14,625 bases of DNA from Verrucomicrobiota bacterium (GCA_027618625.1 JAQCER010000016.1:1-14625), one strand, 5' to 3'. Counted from the first letter of the stretch, positions 6,255 to 14,195 are shown. Numbers and translations: made by a program. Notes: generated from the sequence alone by a model not told the origin.

Positions 6255-8333
6255 TTATCGACGGCTTGGTCGACTGCGCCCACACAGCAGGATGAACGTG
6301 GCCACTAGTGCGAGCAGGGCTGTTTGCGGCTCAGGGACTGCGGCATTGCTAACACCTTGTGGCAATGTCAGGGGCTGCTTCACCAGCGTCGGCACATCTG
6401 AGTTTTCCGGCGCACCCACCTCCGTATCCACGGCAATGAACGAAGTATACTCCGTCAGCAGGTTGTAACTGATACCAAGATTGGTCACCTCGCGAACGTC
6501 CTCATCGGTCTTATTCACGCCGATGTAATCGCTCAGTGTTGCAATGCGATTGCGCGCCCACAGATAGGGCAGCGCTGGGTTGGTGCGAGCGTCGCCAGTG
6601 TTGACCTCATGAACGTGGCGATAGCGCGAGCCATCTCCCCGCAGGCCAGTGACCTCGATGTTTCCACCAGCACTTCCGTGCCATTTGCCCCAGACCACCA
6701 ACGGGCGTTCGGCCATCACGTCCGGGTACCCCTTCGATTTTGGCTCCACGTCGTAGGCCTCGAAACCGTTGTAGAGGATCTCGATGTCCGTGAGCACCGG
6801 CGCAGAGATGTGGGCGTGCAATTTTTGCGCCATACTGGCTGCTTCTGCGGGACGGGTGACTACGAACGATTCACCTCCGCCCGCACGAGCGATGCCCTCG
6901 ATCAGGAAACGATTCACACTTGAGCCGATGCCAAATGCGAACGCGTTGGCCTCGCCAAGATTGTTGCGAAGCATGTCAAAGGCCTCGCGCTCGACCTGGA
7001 CATATCCATCCGTCACGATCACAATGCTGCGCGAATAGCCTTCGGCTTTTTCCAACGCCATGGCTCTCGACAGCGCGGGCAACAATTCCGTGCCACCGCC
7101 ACCGCCCTGTCGATCGATCAGTGCGTTCGCCTTCTTCAGGTTTGATGCCGTGGCTGCAAGAGGCCGTTGCGACAGCACTTCGGACGAGCCGGCGAAGAGC
7201 AGGACATTAAAGCGATCGGTCGGGCGCATCTCTTTCAACAGGTTCGCCATCAGCTGCTTCGCTGTGTTCAGAGGAAACCCTTCCATCGATCCCGATACAT
7301 CCAGCACGAAGACGTATTCGCGCTTCGAGACATCTTCGTTCTTCACTCGCGCTGGAGGTTGCACGGTCAGCAGAAAGAAGTTCTCGCCAGCACCTGCTGC
7401 CGCTTCGTGCAGGAGCAGCCCGCTCGCCACTTCTTTCCCGGCGAGTTCATAGCGAAGAATAAAGTCGCGGTTGCCTCCATTGAGTTCTGACTCATCGAGC
7501 AGTATCTGCGCAGATGTTTCATTGCTGTAGTCGATCTTCACCGGATGGGAATCACAGGCGACAGACGTCAGCGGCACTCCGCCATTGACGCTCGCAGCGA
7601 TGCTGAATGCCGTGGGCGCCGGGATGTCCTTTTTCAGATACGGGTTGGCGATCCATTTCTCCGAATCCTTCGCTTCGCTCTCCCGCTGATTTGAGTAACG
7701 TGGCCCGACCACCGTAGGATACATGAACTCGTAGGTGCCCTCTTCCGGCACCAGATGCTCCGTGTAGCGCAGTTCGATCTCGACTTCGTCGCCCGGCAGA
7801 ACCCGTCCGATGTTCATCTGGAAAACGTTCGGTCTTTGCTGCTCCAGGAGCGCTGCGGTTTTCTTTTCGCTTTTCGCCTTTTCGAATTCCTGGCGTGCTT
7901 CGCCGCGTTCCAGCACCTTGGCTTCAATGGTCCGGTCGCCGATACGCATGGTCATGCCATGCACGGCAGAGCGCGTCGATGCGGGAAAAATATACACCGC
8001 GTCTATCACTCCACTACCCATGTTGGCGTAAAGCTGCTTGACCGTGACCTCCGCCATCACCCCGGAGATAATCACCGAAACATCGGTAGATCTCAGAGGG
8101 AACGCTACAGCGTTCGCATCACTGGTTTCCACGCTGAAGTAAGGGGACAACGTCTTGTCAGCGCCATCTGCGCCGCTGGCCCGCGCCGCCCACATCACGA
8201 TCGCAAGACCCACGCCTATCCCAAGAATTAGCGGTCGCAGCAACTGTTGCACGAGCCGGTTGATCTTGAGTTCATCTGGTAGATCTCCAACACCATCACA
8301 GGTATGCCATTCACGAATATCTTTCTTTGTCAT
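6255..8333 (-). CDS. VIT and vWA domain protein with PEP-CTERM sorting tail
   Basis: The 692-residue protein (from ATG 8333) resembles inter-alpha-trypsin-inhibitor heavy chains. Residues 31-51 form a hydrophobic segment preceded by an unusually long, charged ~30-residue N-region. The VIT domain spans about 78-207. The vWA domain (about 338-514) has a complete metal-ion-dependent adhesion site: D345-x-S347-x-S349, Thr415 and Asp442. Residues 667-669 are Pro-Glu-Pro, followed by a hydrophobic helix (about 672-684) and an Arg-rich end RSRPSRR, a textbook PEP-CTERM signal. The likely role is a surface-displayed adhesion or scaffold protein, anchored or released by the exosortase encoded 11 bp downstream. 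The frame stays open to ATG 8516, but those 61 extra residues look non-coding and would bury the export segment. The ligand of the vWA domain is unknown. Confidence 0.93.
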   Translation of the reverse strand: MTKKDIREWHTCDGVGDLPDELKINRLVQQLLRPLILGIGVGLAIVMWAARASGADGADKTLSPYFSVETSDANAVAFPLRSTDVSVIISGVMAEVTVKQLYANMGSGVIDAVYIFPASTRSAVHGMTMRIGDRTIEAKVLERGEARQEFEKAKSEKKTAALLEQQRPNVFQMNIGRVLPGDEVEIELRYTEHLVPEEGTYEFMYPTVVGPRYSNQRESEAKDSEKWIANPYLKKDIPAPTAFSIAASVNGGVPLTSVACDSHPVKIDYSNETSAQILLDESELNGGNRDFILRYELAGKEVASGLLLHEAAAGAGENFFLLTVQPPARVKNEDVSKREYVFVLDVSGSMEGFPLNTAKQLMANLLKEMRPTDRFNVLLFAGSSEVLSQRPLAATASNLKKANALIDRQGGGGGTELLPALSRAMALEKAEGYSRSIVIVTDGYVQVEREAFDMLRNNLGEANAFAFGIGSSVNRFLIEGIARAGGGESFVVTRPAEAASMAQKLHAHISAPVLTDIEILYNGFEAYDVEPKSKGYPDVMAERPLVVWGKWHGSAGGNIEVTGLRGDGSRYRHVHEVNTGDARTNPALPYLWARNRIATLSDYIGVNKTDEDVREVTNLGISYNLLTEYTSFIAVDTEVGAPENSDVPTLVKQPLTLPQGVSNAAVPEPQTALLALVATFILLCGRSRPSRR

Positions 8334-8548
8334 ATGAGTAAAACGTCTGGAATCAGTAGTTCCGTAGACCGTTTCACGCCGATGAGTAGAAGCCGTGAAC
8401 GCTGTGTGAATTCCCTGTGAAAAGGGGCGGCGCCAGAGAGGAGTCAGAGCGTGTGTTGGAATGTTGGAACCGGTGAAATTCCGCTCCAAATCTGCCATTT
8501 CCTGGGCGGTCGCCATCGCTGGGCACTCCGGGAAGTGCGAGCCGAATT
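8334..8548. other. 215-bp gap between the dikinase-like and VIT genes
   Basis: Both flanking genes read on the minus strand. A 5-bp-stem hairpin (GCACT/AGTGC, 8524-8538) lies just beyond the dikinase-like stop codon but has no T-tract. No confident promoter was recognised ahead of ATG 8333. Whether transcription runs through therefore remains open. Confidence 0.4.
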
Positions 8549-11131
8549 CTACTCCAGCCAGGGGCGTGCTTGCTTGATGATCAAATTACCCTCGGCTGTG
8601 ATTTTGAATTCGACTTCCATGGCGAATCCAGCAGGTGCTTCGTAGAGCGTTCGGAATCGTGCCTGGACGGTGTTGAGGCGGAGAGCCAGTTCTTTCGCTT
8701 GATCTGCTGTGAGAACTCTTTCGCCTTCAGGGATGCGGTTGGAAAAGCGCACGTATTGGATCTCGTAGGCGCTCCAGTCATCTGGATTGAGCTGGGCGAT
8801 GAGAAATTCCTCTGGAACGGATTCGTCTTCGGGATTCGTCACCAGATCCTCGCCGACCTGAACGTTAACGTAGATGCCGTTCCACGAGGGATTGACGATG
8901 TTCTTGGTGACGGCGACTCCATTGGCCTGCTCGTCGGCGTAGTTCGGATGGGCGAGGACGCCCATTGCTGCGGCGAAGTGGTTGATGCGATAGAAGTCGC
9001 GCTCTTCGAATGCCCGATAGGTCCACATGCCAGCCCAGACTTGACGCAGGGACTTGATCAGGTGCCCTTCGTCGGGATCGTGGGTGTAGGAATCGTAAAG
9101 CCCGGCACCATTGAAGTCTTTGAGGTCTTCATTGTTTGTGCTGGAGCGGCAGCGAATACCAGTGCCTGGCGGGAATGAATCCTTCAGCGCCTTCACTGCA
9201 TCCATCATCCATTGGGGTGCCTTTCCCGACTTTATCTTCGAGCGGAATTCTTTCAACCGCGCTTCCCGAACCGCCGGGTCAGCCTTGAAATCTGCCGCAC
9301 CGATCATCGTTTCCGCCATCTCATAGAATCCATTCGCCTGCATGAACGAATCATAAAAGTAGAACGGCACACCGAATCCATCAGGGGTCATCTCCAACGG
9401 CAGCATGCGGCGGAGTTCTGCAAGATTGGCAACCTTGGCTCCAAACGCAGAGGAACTCTCGAGCACCAGATCCGCCAACGGTGCAATACTGGTGGCGCTG
9501 AGGTCGCGTTCGGGACATTGCGACTCTTTGGGGCGCAGGTCTTCGAGGAATGCATCCACTTCTTCTTGAGTGGCTTCCCTGATCTCATAGCCGTCGGCAG
9601 TAACCTCGTAACGCACGTATTTGCCGATCAATGGAGCGATGTCAGGATTCGTCTCTGCGTCCCTGATGTAGGCGTTGGGCGTGTTGTTCTGGATGGCCTT
9701 GAGATTGACATGGGACAGCGGCGTCTGCGGGATCTCGGTGATGATGCCAGCGACGTGCGTCAGGTCATTAGGCAATGATCGAAAGATAACCAGATCCCTT
9801 GCGGTCAATGTTTCCCCTGCATTGGCAACGCGGAGCAAACCATAGCCCACTCCCATGTTCATGGCCGTGTAGGTGACGTTGCCAAAAAGTTCCTGTGTCG
9901 AAATCGATCGCACGTACGACTTTTCGAACTGCTCGCGCTCGACATTGAAGATCGTCCGCTGGGTCTCGGAAGCAGGATGGTAGACCACCTTGCTGTCCAC
10001 GAACGGCATCGCTGTGGTGAGCGCGTGGTAGGCTTTCTCCACGAATGAAAATTCGACCGGATCCGTGGGCCAGAATTCCATGGTGTAAATTCCAGCCCGC
10101 CCATCGGGGCCAACGTAGCTGTCGTGCGCGATCAGGCTGCCAGCCACGTTTTTCCGTTGAGAATTCGAAAAATAGGTCTCGGCATTGAACGGCGTGAGCA
10201 GGAAATTTTCGACGATGATATTCACATCCAGAATGGTCTCCCGCTGGAGTTCTTCCGAGCTGATTCCCGATTCCCAATAGGGGGCAAGGTCATCTTTCAA
10301 TGCGGCAATCAATGTTCGCTTTGAGCTGCGGAGCGCGTCTTCGCCAATGTCATCGATCTTGCGACTCCGGGAATCGAACACGCGGAAGTGCAGTTTGCCG
10401 TCGATGTTGCCAATGATCACCTGGCTCGTGCCGGTTGCAGGCAGTTCAGAAATGTTGTCTGCTTCGACCAGCGACAGGCTCATGTCGGCAGTGTAGCGGA
10501 GGACATCACGAGCGAAGAAAAAGTGATACAGGTGCCGGTTCGAGTTGAAGAAATGGATGGTCGGCGAGTCGGTGTCCGCGCCGAACATGAGGAACTTTAC
10601 TTCGCGCACATTCTGGGCACCTGGGACATCGTCACGGCGCGCGAGGAACTCGAAAGTCGCTCGATCGGGAATGGCGATGGCACCGTCGACCGAGGGAATG
10701 GAACGTCCAGGATTGAGTGGGTCATTCGCCGGATAGGTGGCCAATTCGACCGCATCAGAAATTCCGTCGCCATCCGCATCGCTCGCTGCCGCATCGGGAG
10801 TAATGACAACACTGTAGAGTGTGTCCTGATCGGGCAGAACGGGGTCACGCAGGGCCAGCTGGCCACCGGTGCCACTGGTGATCGCCACAACACTGCGTGC
10901 CGCAGGCTGCCCGATGCGTACCAGTTTGTAGTTGACGCCGGACTCGGAAGCAAATTGCACGCTGAACCGCCCGCTGGAGTCGAGCGCTGCATCGAGGCTG
11001 GGTGCGTCCAGCGGGTCCGCGGCCCGCGCCTGACTGATGCAGAGCAACGCGAGAGCAGCGACCGCAGGGATGGGAAAAACTCCCGGACCCGCGTGCATGC
11101 GCTGCTTCGCTGGGGGAAAGTGGTCGCTCAT
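8549..11131 (-). CDS. Secreted PPDK/glucan-dikinase-like protein, phosphohistidine and ATP-binding domains
   Basis: This 860-residue protein has a signal peptide (about 1-38, cleavage near ARA-AD). The start at 11131 keeps Lys/Arg in its n-region; ATG 11098 would lose them. After a short beta-rich region comes a calcium-binding thrombospondin-type-3-like motif, DADGDGISDAVEL (118-130). A unique region of about 300 residues follows. Around 445-485, AGIITEIPQTPLSHVNLKA contains His474 in the position of the swivelling phosphohistidine of PEP-utilising enzymes. Residues 561-858 match the PPDK N-terminal ATP-binding domain: FGAKVANLAEL, IRCRSSTNNEDL (659-670) and the closing EVEFKI…IIKQARPW. No PEP/pyruvate TIM barrel is present, so it is not a PEP synthase. 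His domain before ATP domain is the order of plant glucan water dikinase. The activity and target are unknown. It probably shares a function with the exosortase genes downstream. Confidence 0.87.
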   Translation of the reverse strand: MSDHFPPAKQRMHAGPGVFPIPAVAALALLCISQARAADPLDAPSLDAALDSSGRFSVQFASESGVNYKLVRIGQPAARSVVAITSGTGGQLALRDPVLPDQDTLYSVVITPDAAASDADGDGISDAVELATYPANDPLNPGRSIPSVDGAIAIPDRATFEFLARRDDVPGAQNVREVKFLMFGADTDSPTIHFFNSNRHLYHFFFARDVLRYTADMSLSLVEADNISELPATGTSQVIIGNIDGKLHFRVFDSRSRKIDDIGEDALRSSKRTLIAALKDDLAPYWESGISSEELQRETILDVNIIVENFLLTPFNAETYFSNSQRKNVAGSLIAHDSYVGPDGRAGIYTMEFWPTDPVEFSFVEKAYHALTTAMPFVDSKVVYHPASETQRTIFNVEREQFEKSYVRSISTQELFGNVTYTAMNMGVGYGLLRVANAGETLTARDLVIFRSLPNDLTHVAGIITEIPQTPLSHVNLKAIQNNTPNAYIRDAETNPDIAPLIGKYVRYEVTADGYEIREATQEEVDAFLEDLRPKESQCPERDLSATSIAPLADLVLESSSAFGAKVANLAELRRMLPLEMTPDGFGVPFYFYDSFMQANGFYEMAETMIGAADFKADPAVREARLKEFRSKIKSGKAPQWMMDAVKALKDSFPPGTGIRCRSSTNNEDLKDFNGAGLYDSYTHDPDEGHLIKSLRQVWAGMWTYRAFEERDFYRINHFAAAMGVLAHPNYADEQANGVAVTKNIVNPSWNGIYVNVQVGEDLVTNPEDESVPEEFLIAQLNPDDWSAYEIQYVRFSNRIPEGERVLTADQAKELALRLNTVQARFRTLYEAPAGFAMEVEFKITAEGNLIIKQARPWLE

Positions 11132-11360
11132 ATCATGTGCTTGTGCCTGCGTTTAAAGCCATCAGGGTCAGAGCTGTCACAGACTCCTCCTATTCCTCCA
11201 AAACTACTTCGTCCAGCGTGAACATGCAATGAATCCCGAGCAGTTGCAGTTGAGGGCCATTGGGGGCCATCGTTCGGGAAGCGAGCGAGATTTCTCGATC
11301 GAATGCGTAGCTGTGTTAGAAAGGTTGGCCTACTCTTCTTCCAAGACTATCGGTAACTCT
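11132..11360. promoter_or_regulatory. Divergent intergenic region, likely two promoters
   Basis: This 229-bp region separates the minus-strand dikinase-like gene from the plus-strand kinase–etherase gene and should hold both promoters. The frame of the latter stays open back to ATG 11229, so 11229-11360 could instead be coding. No clear -35/-10 pair or operator was recognised. The stretch AGGGTCAGA near 11164 shares nine bases with the REP-like repeat, too few to call. Confidence 0.35.
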
Positions 11361-13214
11361 ATGATTGAAAACGGCAAATGCGAGTCAAATGAACACATGA
11401 CCGTCCTCGGAATCGAGGGCGGGGGGACGCGAACGTCGGTGCTCGTTGTTGATGAAACGGATGCCGTTCTCGCCAGTCAAGCGGGTGGGCCTGCGAATTT
11501 TCGACTGATGACGACGCGCAATGTCGAGGACTGGCTCATCGGGATTCGTGAAAAGCTGGATGTGGTGCCTGACCGGATCGGCATTGGGATGGCGGGAGTG
11601 CGATCGGTGCGCGATCACTGGGTTCTGCGCGAGATTGTCCGCCGGGTTTGGCCAAATGCCTTGTGTGCGACCTCGGATGACATGCTGGTGGCGCTGGAAT
11701 CGGCGGAGTGGCTGGAACAGTGTCCGGCGCAAGTGCTGACGGTCAGTGGCACGGGATCGTGCTCGGTAGGGAGGCATCGTCACGGCGATGGTGTCAAAGT
11801 GGGTGGCAGGGGACATATTCTGGGCGACCGGGCCAGTTCCTGTGACATCGCGCAGCAGGCCCTCCGTGCAGTCGTCAGGGACTACGATTCGCGTGGTGAC
11901 TGGCCACAACTCGGCTCGGATATTCTCAGCTTCCTCCAACTGAATGAGCCGGATGAACTCATCGACTGGTCGATCGAAGCGACCAAGGCAGAGCTCGCTG
12001 GTGTCGCCCAAGTAGTCTTTCGGGCCGCAGAATCGCGACAGGATCCGATTGCGAACGAGGTCCTCGACGGCGCAGCTCGGCTGTTGTGTGCGGATACTCT
12101 GAAGTGTGCCGAGCGTATCGCCGAGCCTGACGAGCGCGTGCAGATTCTCTTTAATGGTGCGGTCTTTCTGAAGAATCCTGCCTTTATGCAAGAGGTGGCA
12201 AACCGGCTTCTTGAGGCGCGGCCTGGTTCCATTGTGACGCCACTGAGCCGGCCAGGTGTGCATGGCGCAATTGCCCTCGCGCGTGCGATCCCTGCTGGGG
12301 CAGAGAGTCGACCCTTGCCAATGTCACCAGAGAAGCAGCCTCGGAAGCCAGCGGCGCCCTCCGTTGACACCGTGCAAGCCGCGATCGGTTGGAAGCCTGT
12401 CTCGGCGTCACCTACGGAGCAACGCCATCCTCGGTCGATGAATTTTTCGGAGTTGCCGATTTCCGATGCGATCGCACTCATGCTCGACGAAGACGCAAAG
12501 ATCCCGGCAAAGATACTTGAGCAATCGGCATTCATCGAATGGACCATTCGTCGTGTGGTGCGTGCCTTTGCCGAAGGTGGTCGCCTGATCTACACCGGCG
12601 CTGGAACCAGTGGGCGTCTCGGCGTGCTGGATGCCAGCGAATGTCCGCCCACGTTCCGCACGCCGGGCGATCTCGTGCAGGGAATTATTGCCGGAGGGCG
12701 CTCGGCCTTGTGGAGTGCTGTGGAAGGTGCCGAAGATGACGCTGCCGCAGGTCGCCGTGCGGTACTCTTTCGCAGCGTCACCGAGCTCGACGTCGTTATC
12801 GGGATTTCCGCCAGCGGCCATGCTCCATTCACCTGGGGCAGTCTTGCAGAAGCAAAGGAACACGGTGCAGGCACAGTTCTCATCTGTTGCAATCCTGGCT
12901 ATCGGGATCATCCGCTGCCGGATTGCACTATTATCCCTGACACTGGTCCAGAGATCCTCACCGGTTCCACACGTCTCAAATCCGGCACCGCGACCAAGTT
13001 GATCCTCAATATGATCACCACCCTCGCGATGACCCATTCCGGCAAAGTGCTGAGCAACCTCATGATCGATCTGAATCCCTCAAACGCCAAACTCCGTGAC
13101 CGCGCCATCCGCATCGTGTCCGAGATCACTGGCGTCGAACCCCTGACAGCCCAACGAACCCTGGAGGACAACGGCTGGGTGGTCAGAGCAGCCTGCGATC
13201 AGCTGAGGGATTGA
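11361..13214 (+). CDS. murQ: Fused MurNAc/GlcNAc-type kinase and MurNAc-6-phosphate etherase
   Basis: The 617-residue polypeptide joins two enzymes. Residues 14-~310 form a BadF/BcrA/BcrD-type ASKHA sugar kinase: phosphate-1 loop GIEGGGTRT (17-25), presumed catalytic Asp106 in ATSDD, VSGTGSCS (128-135) and GGRGHILGD (148-156). After a Pro-rich linker (about 315-350), residues 357-617 match MurQ closely: SIS motif YTGAGTSGRLG (411-421), DASECPPTF with Glu427 and EGAED with Glu458 (equivalents of E. coli Glu83 and Glu114), TGSTRLKSGTA, and a UBA-like C-terminus. Expected reactions: ATP phosphorylates MurNAc, then the etherase yields GlcNAc-6-phosphate and D-lactate, recycling peptidoglycan in the cytoplasm. 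ATG 11361 was chosen; the frame opens at 11229, and ATG 11397 lies nearest the kinase core. The kinase's sugar is inferred from the fusion partner and from clostridial MurK. Confidence 0.92.
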   Translation: MIENGKCESNEHMTVLGIEGGGTRTSVLVVDETDAVLASQAGGPANFRLMTTRNVEDWLIGIREKLDVVPDRIGIGMAGVRSVRDHWVLREIVRRVWPNALCATSDDMLVALESAEWLEQCPAQVLTVSGTGSCSVGRHRHGDGVKVGGRGHILGDRASSCDIAQQALRAVVRDYDSRGDWPQLGSDILSFLQLNEPDELIDWSIEATKAELAGVAQVVFRAAESRQDPIANEVLDGAARLLCADTLKCAERIAEPDERVQILFNGAVFLKNPAFMQEVANRLLEARPGSIVTPLSRPGVHGAIALARAIPAGAESRPLPMSPEKQPRKPAAPSVDTVQAAIGWKPVSASPTEQRHPRSMNFSELPISDAIALMLDEDAKIPAKILEQSAFIEWTIRRVVRAFAEGGRLIYTGAGTSGRLGVLDASECPPTFRTPGDLVQGIIAGGRSALWSAVEGAEDDAAAGRRAVLFRSVTELDVVIGISASGHAPFTWGSLAEAKEHGAGTVLICCNPGYRDHPLPDCTIIPDTGPEILTGSTRLKSGTATKLILNMITTLAMTHSGKVLSNLMIDLNPSNAKLRDRAIRIVSEITGVEPLTAQRTLEDNGWVVRAACDQLRD

Positions 13215-13228
13215 TAACGGGGCTCCCC

Positions 13229-13290
13229 GGTTGCCGCTGTGCAGAGTCTGCCGCAGGATGCCGACTCTACATGGCGCCAGCACAGCAACC
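13229..13290. terminator. Structured convergent spacer, candidate bidirectional terminator or REP element
   Basis: GGTTG (13229-13233) plus CTGTGC (13237-13242) pair with GCACAG (13280-13285) plus CAACC (13286-13290), leaving a 3-nt bulge. Inside, AGAGTC (13243-13248) pairs with GACTCT (13263-13268). The sequence TGGCGCC occurs at 13272 and 13291 and again near 13348. The element exactly fills the space between two converging genes. There is no T-tract, so termination is inferred from position and folding only. Confidence 0.35.
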
Positions 13291-13303
13291 TGGCGCCGGC
13301 CCA

Positions 13304-13930
13304 TTAAGCGCTCATCTCCACCTGAGATGCACTCAGATCTAGAAAGTGGCGCCAGCTCTCATGGCATTCCTGGTTTCTAACCGAGGTCGAAAACGGTCGC
13401 CAGCGCGGTGCGACTGGCGTGCGCAGTGGGAACATGCGCGCCTCTGCGGGCATCTTGTTTGACTTCCGCGTATTGCAGGTAATGCACGATGTCACCAGAT
13501 TGTCCCAGCTGCTCTTGCCGCCCTTGTCCCGTGGAACCACGTGATCCAGATTGAGCTTCTTGGTATCGAACATGAGTCCGCAATACTGGCAGGGAAACTT
13601 GTCGCGTTGGAAAATATTCTGCCGCGTGAACTTCACTTCCTTCTTCGGCAGGCGGTCGTATTCGCATAGAACAATAATGCGTGGCAGCTTCAGCACCAGC
13701 TTCACAGAGTGCAGGAAATCATCCGTTGAGCTGCCCAGTTCCCGACTCGTTTCAGAAAAACCGATCCACGATGCGACGTCGTGAGTGTAGAAATTATTGG
13801 CTTCGTCCGATTGCACCACGTGAGCATGGCCAATGAAGAGAAGCGACACCGCCCTACGGGCAGAACAAGTATTGACCGGTTGCCAAAGTCGGTTCAGCAC
13901 AAGCACAGGAGTATCCAGCAAACGTTTCAC
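13304..13930 (-). CDS. HNH endonuclease family protein
   Basis: This 208-residue protein starts at GTG 13930; no upstream ATG is in frame. An N-terminal region (1-100), including VLVLNRLWQPVN, precedes a zinc-supported HNH nuclease domain. Visible elements are CQYC (114-117), LDHVVPRDKGG with the Asp129-His130 pair, WDNLVTSC with Asn144, and CNTRKSN, which completes the four-Cys zinc site (Cys114, 117, 149, 152). The motif set is intact, so DNA nicking or cleavage activity is plausible. This compact HNH family, often opening with a VLVLN-W-P segment, is widespread in bacteria as a stand-alone gene, and its physiological role is not established. It converges on the kinase–etherase gene. No methylase, toxin, phage or intron sequence is nearby, so there is no sign of a restriction or homing role. 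Confidence 0.92.
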   Translation of the reverse strand: MKRLLDTPVLVLNRLWQPVNTCSARRAVSLLFIGHAHVVQSDEANNFYTHDVASWIGFSETSRELGSSTDDFLHSVKLVLKLPRIIVLCEYDRLPKKEVKFTRQNIFQRDKFPCQYCGLMFDTKKLNLDHVVPRDKGGKSSWDNLVTSCITCNTRKSNKMPAEARMFPLRTPVAPRWRPFSTSVRNQECHESWRHFLDLSASQVEMSA

Positions 13931-14189
13931 ATGGGAAAGTTTTGGGCGACGCTAGCCCTTTCTTGCGAGGTATCAACCAAAAAGTGGTCTATGGGCTGAT
14001 CGAGAAACCGCCCTGTGGCGTGGCTTCGGGGCAGGAGCGACAAAGTTCGAGATTCGTAAAGAATCCTAGCCCAAGAGTGGTCCATTGCTTGCCCCTTCGA
14101 GCTACAACGAGGCCAGACTTCGCCCTTGCGGCCGTGGCCGATCCACAGATTGGGGTTGCCTCACCACTAGGCTGGATCAGTGGGCTGGA
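13931..14189. other. 259-bp spacer with no recognised gene
   Basis: This lies between the HNH start and the lipoprotein stop. I see two loosely similar segments, AGTGGTCTATGGG near 13982 and AGTGGTCCATTGC near 14075, and the start of a tandem duplication at its right edge. No RNA gene, terminator or protein with family motifs is evident. It probably contains the HNH promoter, but no clear promoter sequence was identified. Confidence 0.4.
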
Positions 14190-14195
14190 TCAGTG
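14170..14195. repeat. Exact 13-bp tandem duplication at a gene end
   Basis: GGCTGGATCAGTG occurs twice in immediate succession (14170-14182 and 14183-14195). The stop codon of the minus-strand lipoprotein (14190-14192) lies inside the right-hand unit. This looks like a recent slippage duplication. The copies are identical. Confidence 0.85.

Noticed and set aside
8334..8516. N-terminal extension of the VIT/vWA protein to ATG 8516
   Set aside because: The 61 extra residues are of non-coding character and would place the export helix about 92 residues in; ATG 8333 gives a more sensible protein.
8549..11131. Annotation as phosphoenolpyruvate synthase
   Set aside because: The ATP-binding domain is related, but the PEP/pyruvate barrel is absent, the domain order is reversed and the protein is exported.
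10388..11221. 277-codon open frame antisense to the dikinase-like gene
   Set aside because: It overlaps the signal peptide and calcium-motif coding region of a well-supported gene and shows no family motif.
11385..12263. 292-codon open frame antisense to the sugar kinase
   Set aside because: It is a shadow of the kinase domain, which has full motifs on the plus strand; the antisense product is of low complexity.
13304..13930. HNH gene as part of a homing intron, phage or restriction system
   Set aside because: No phage, intron, methylase or inteins were seen next to it; it stands alone.
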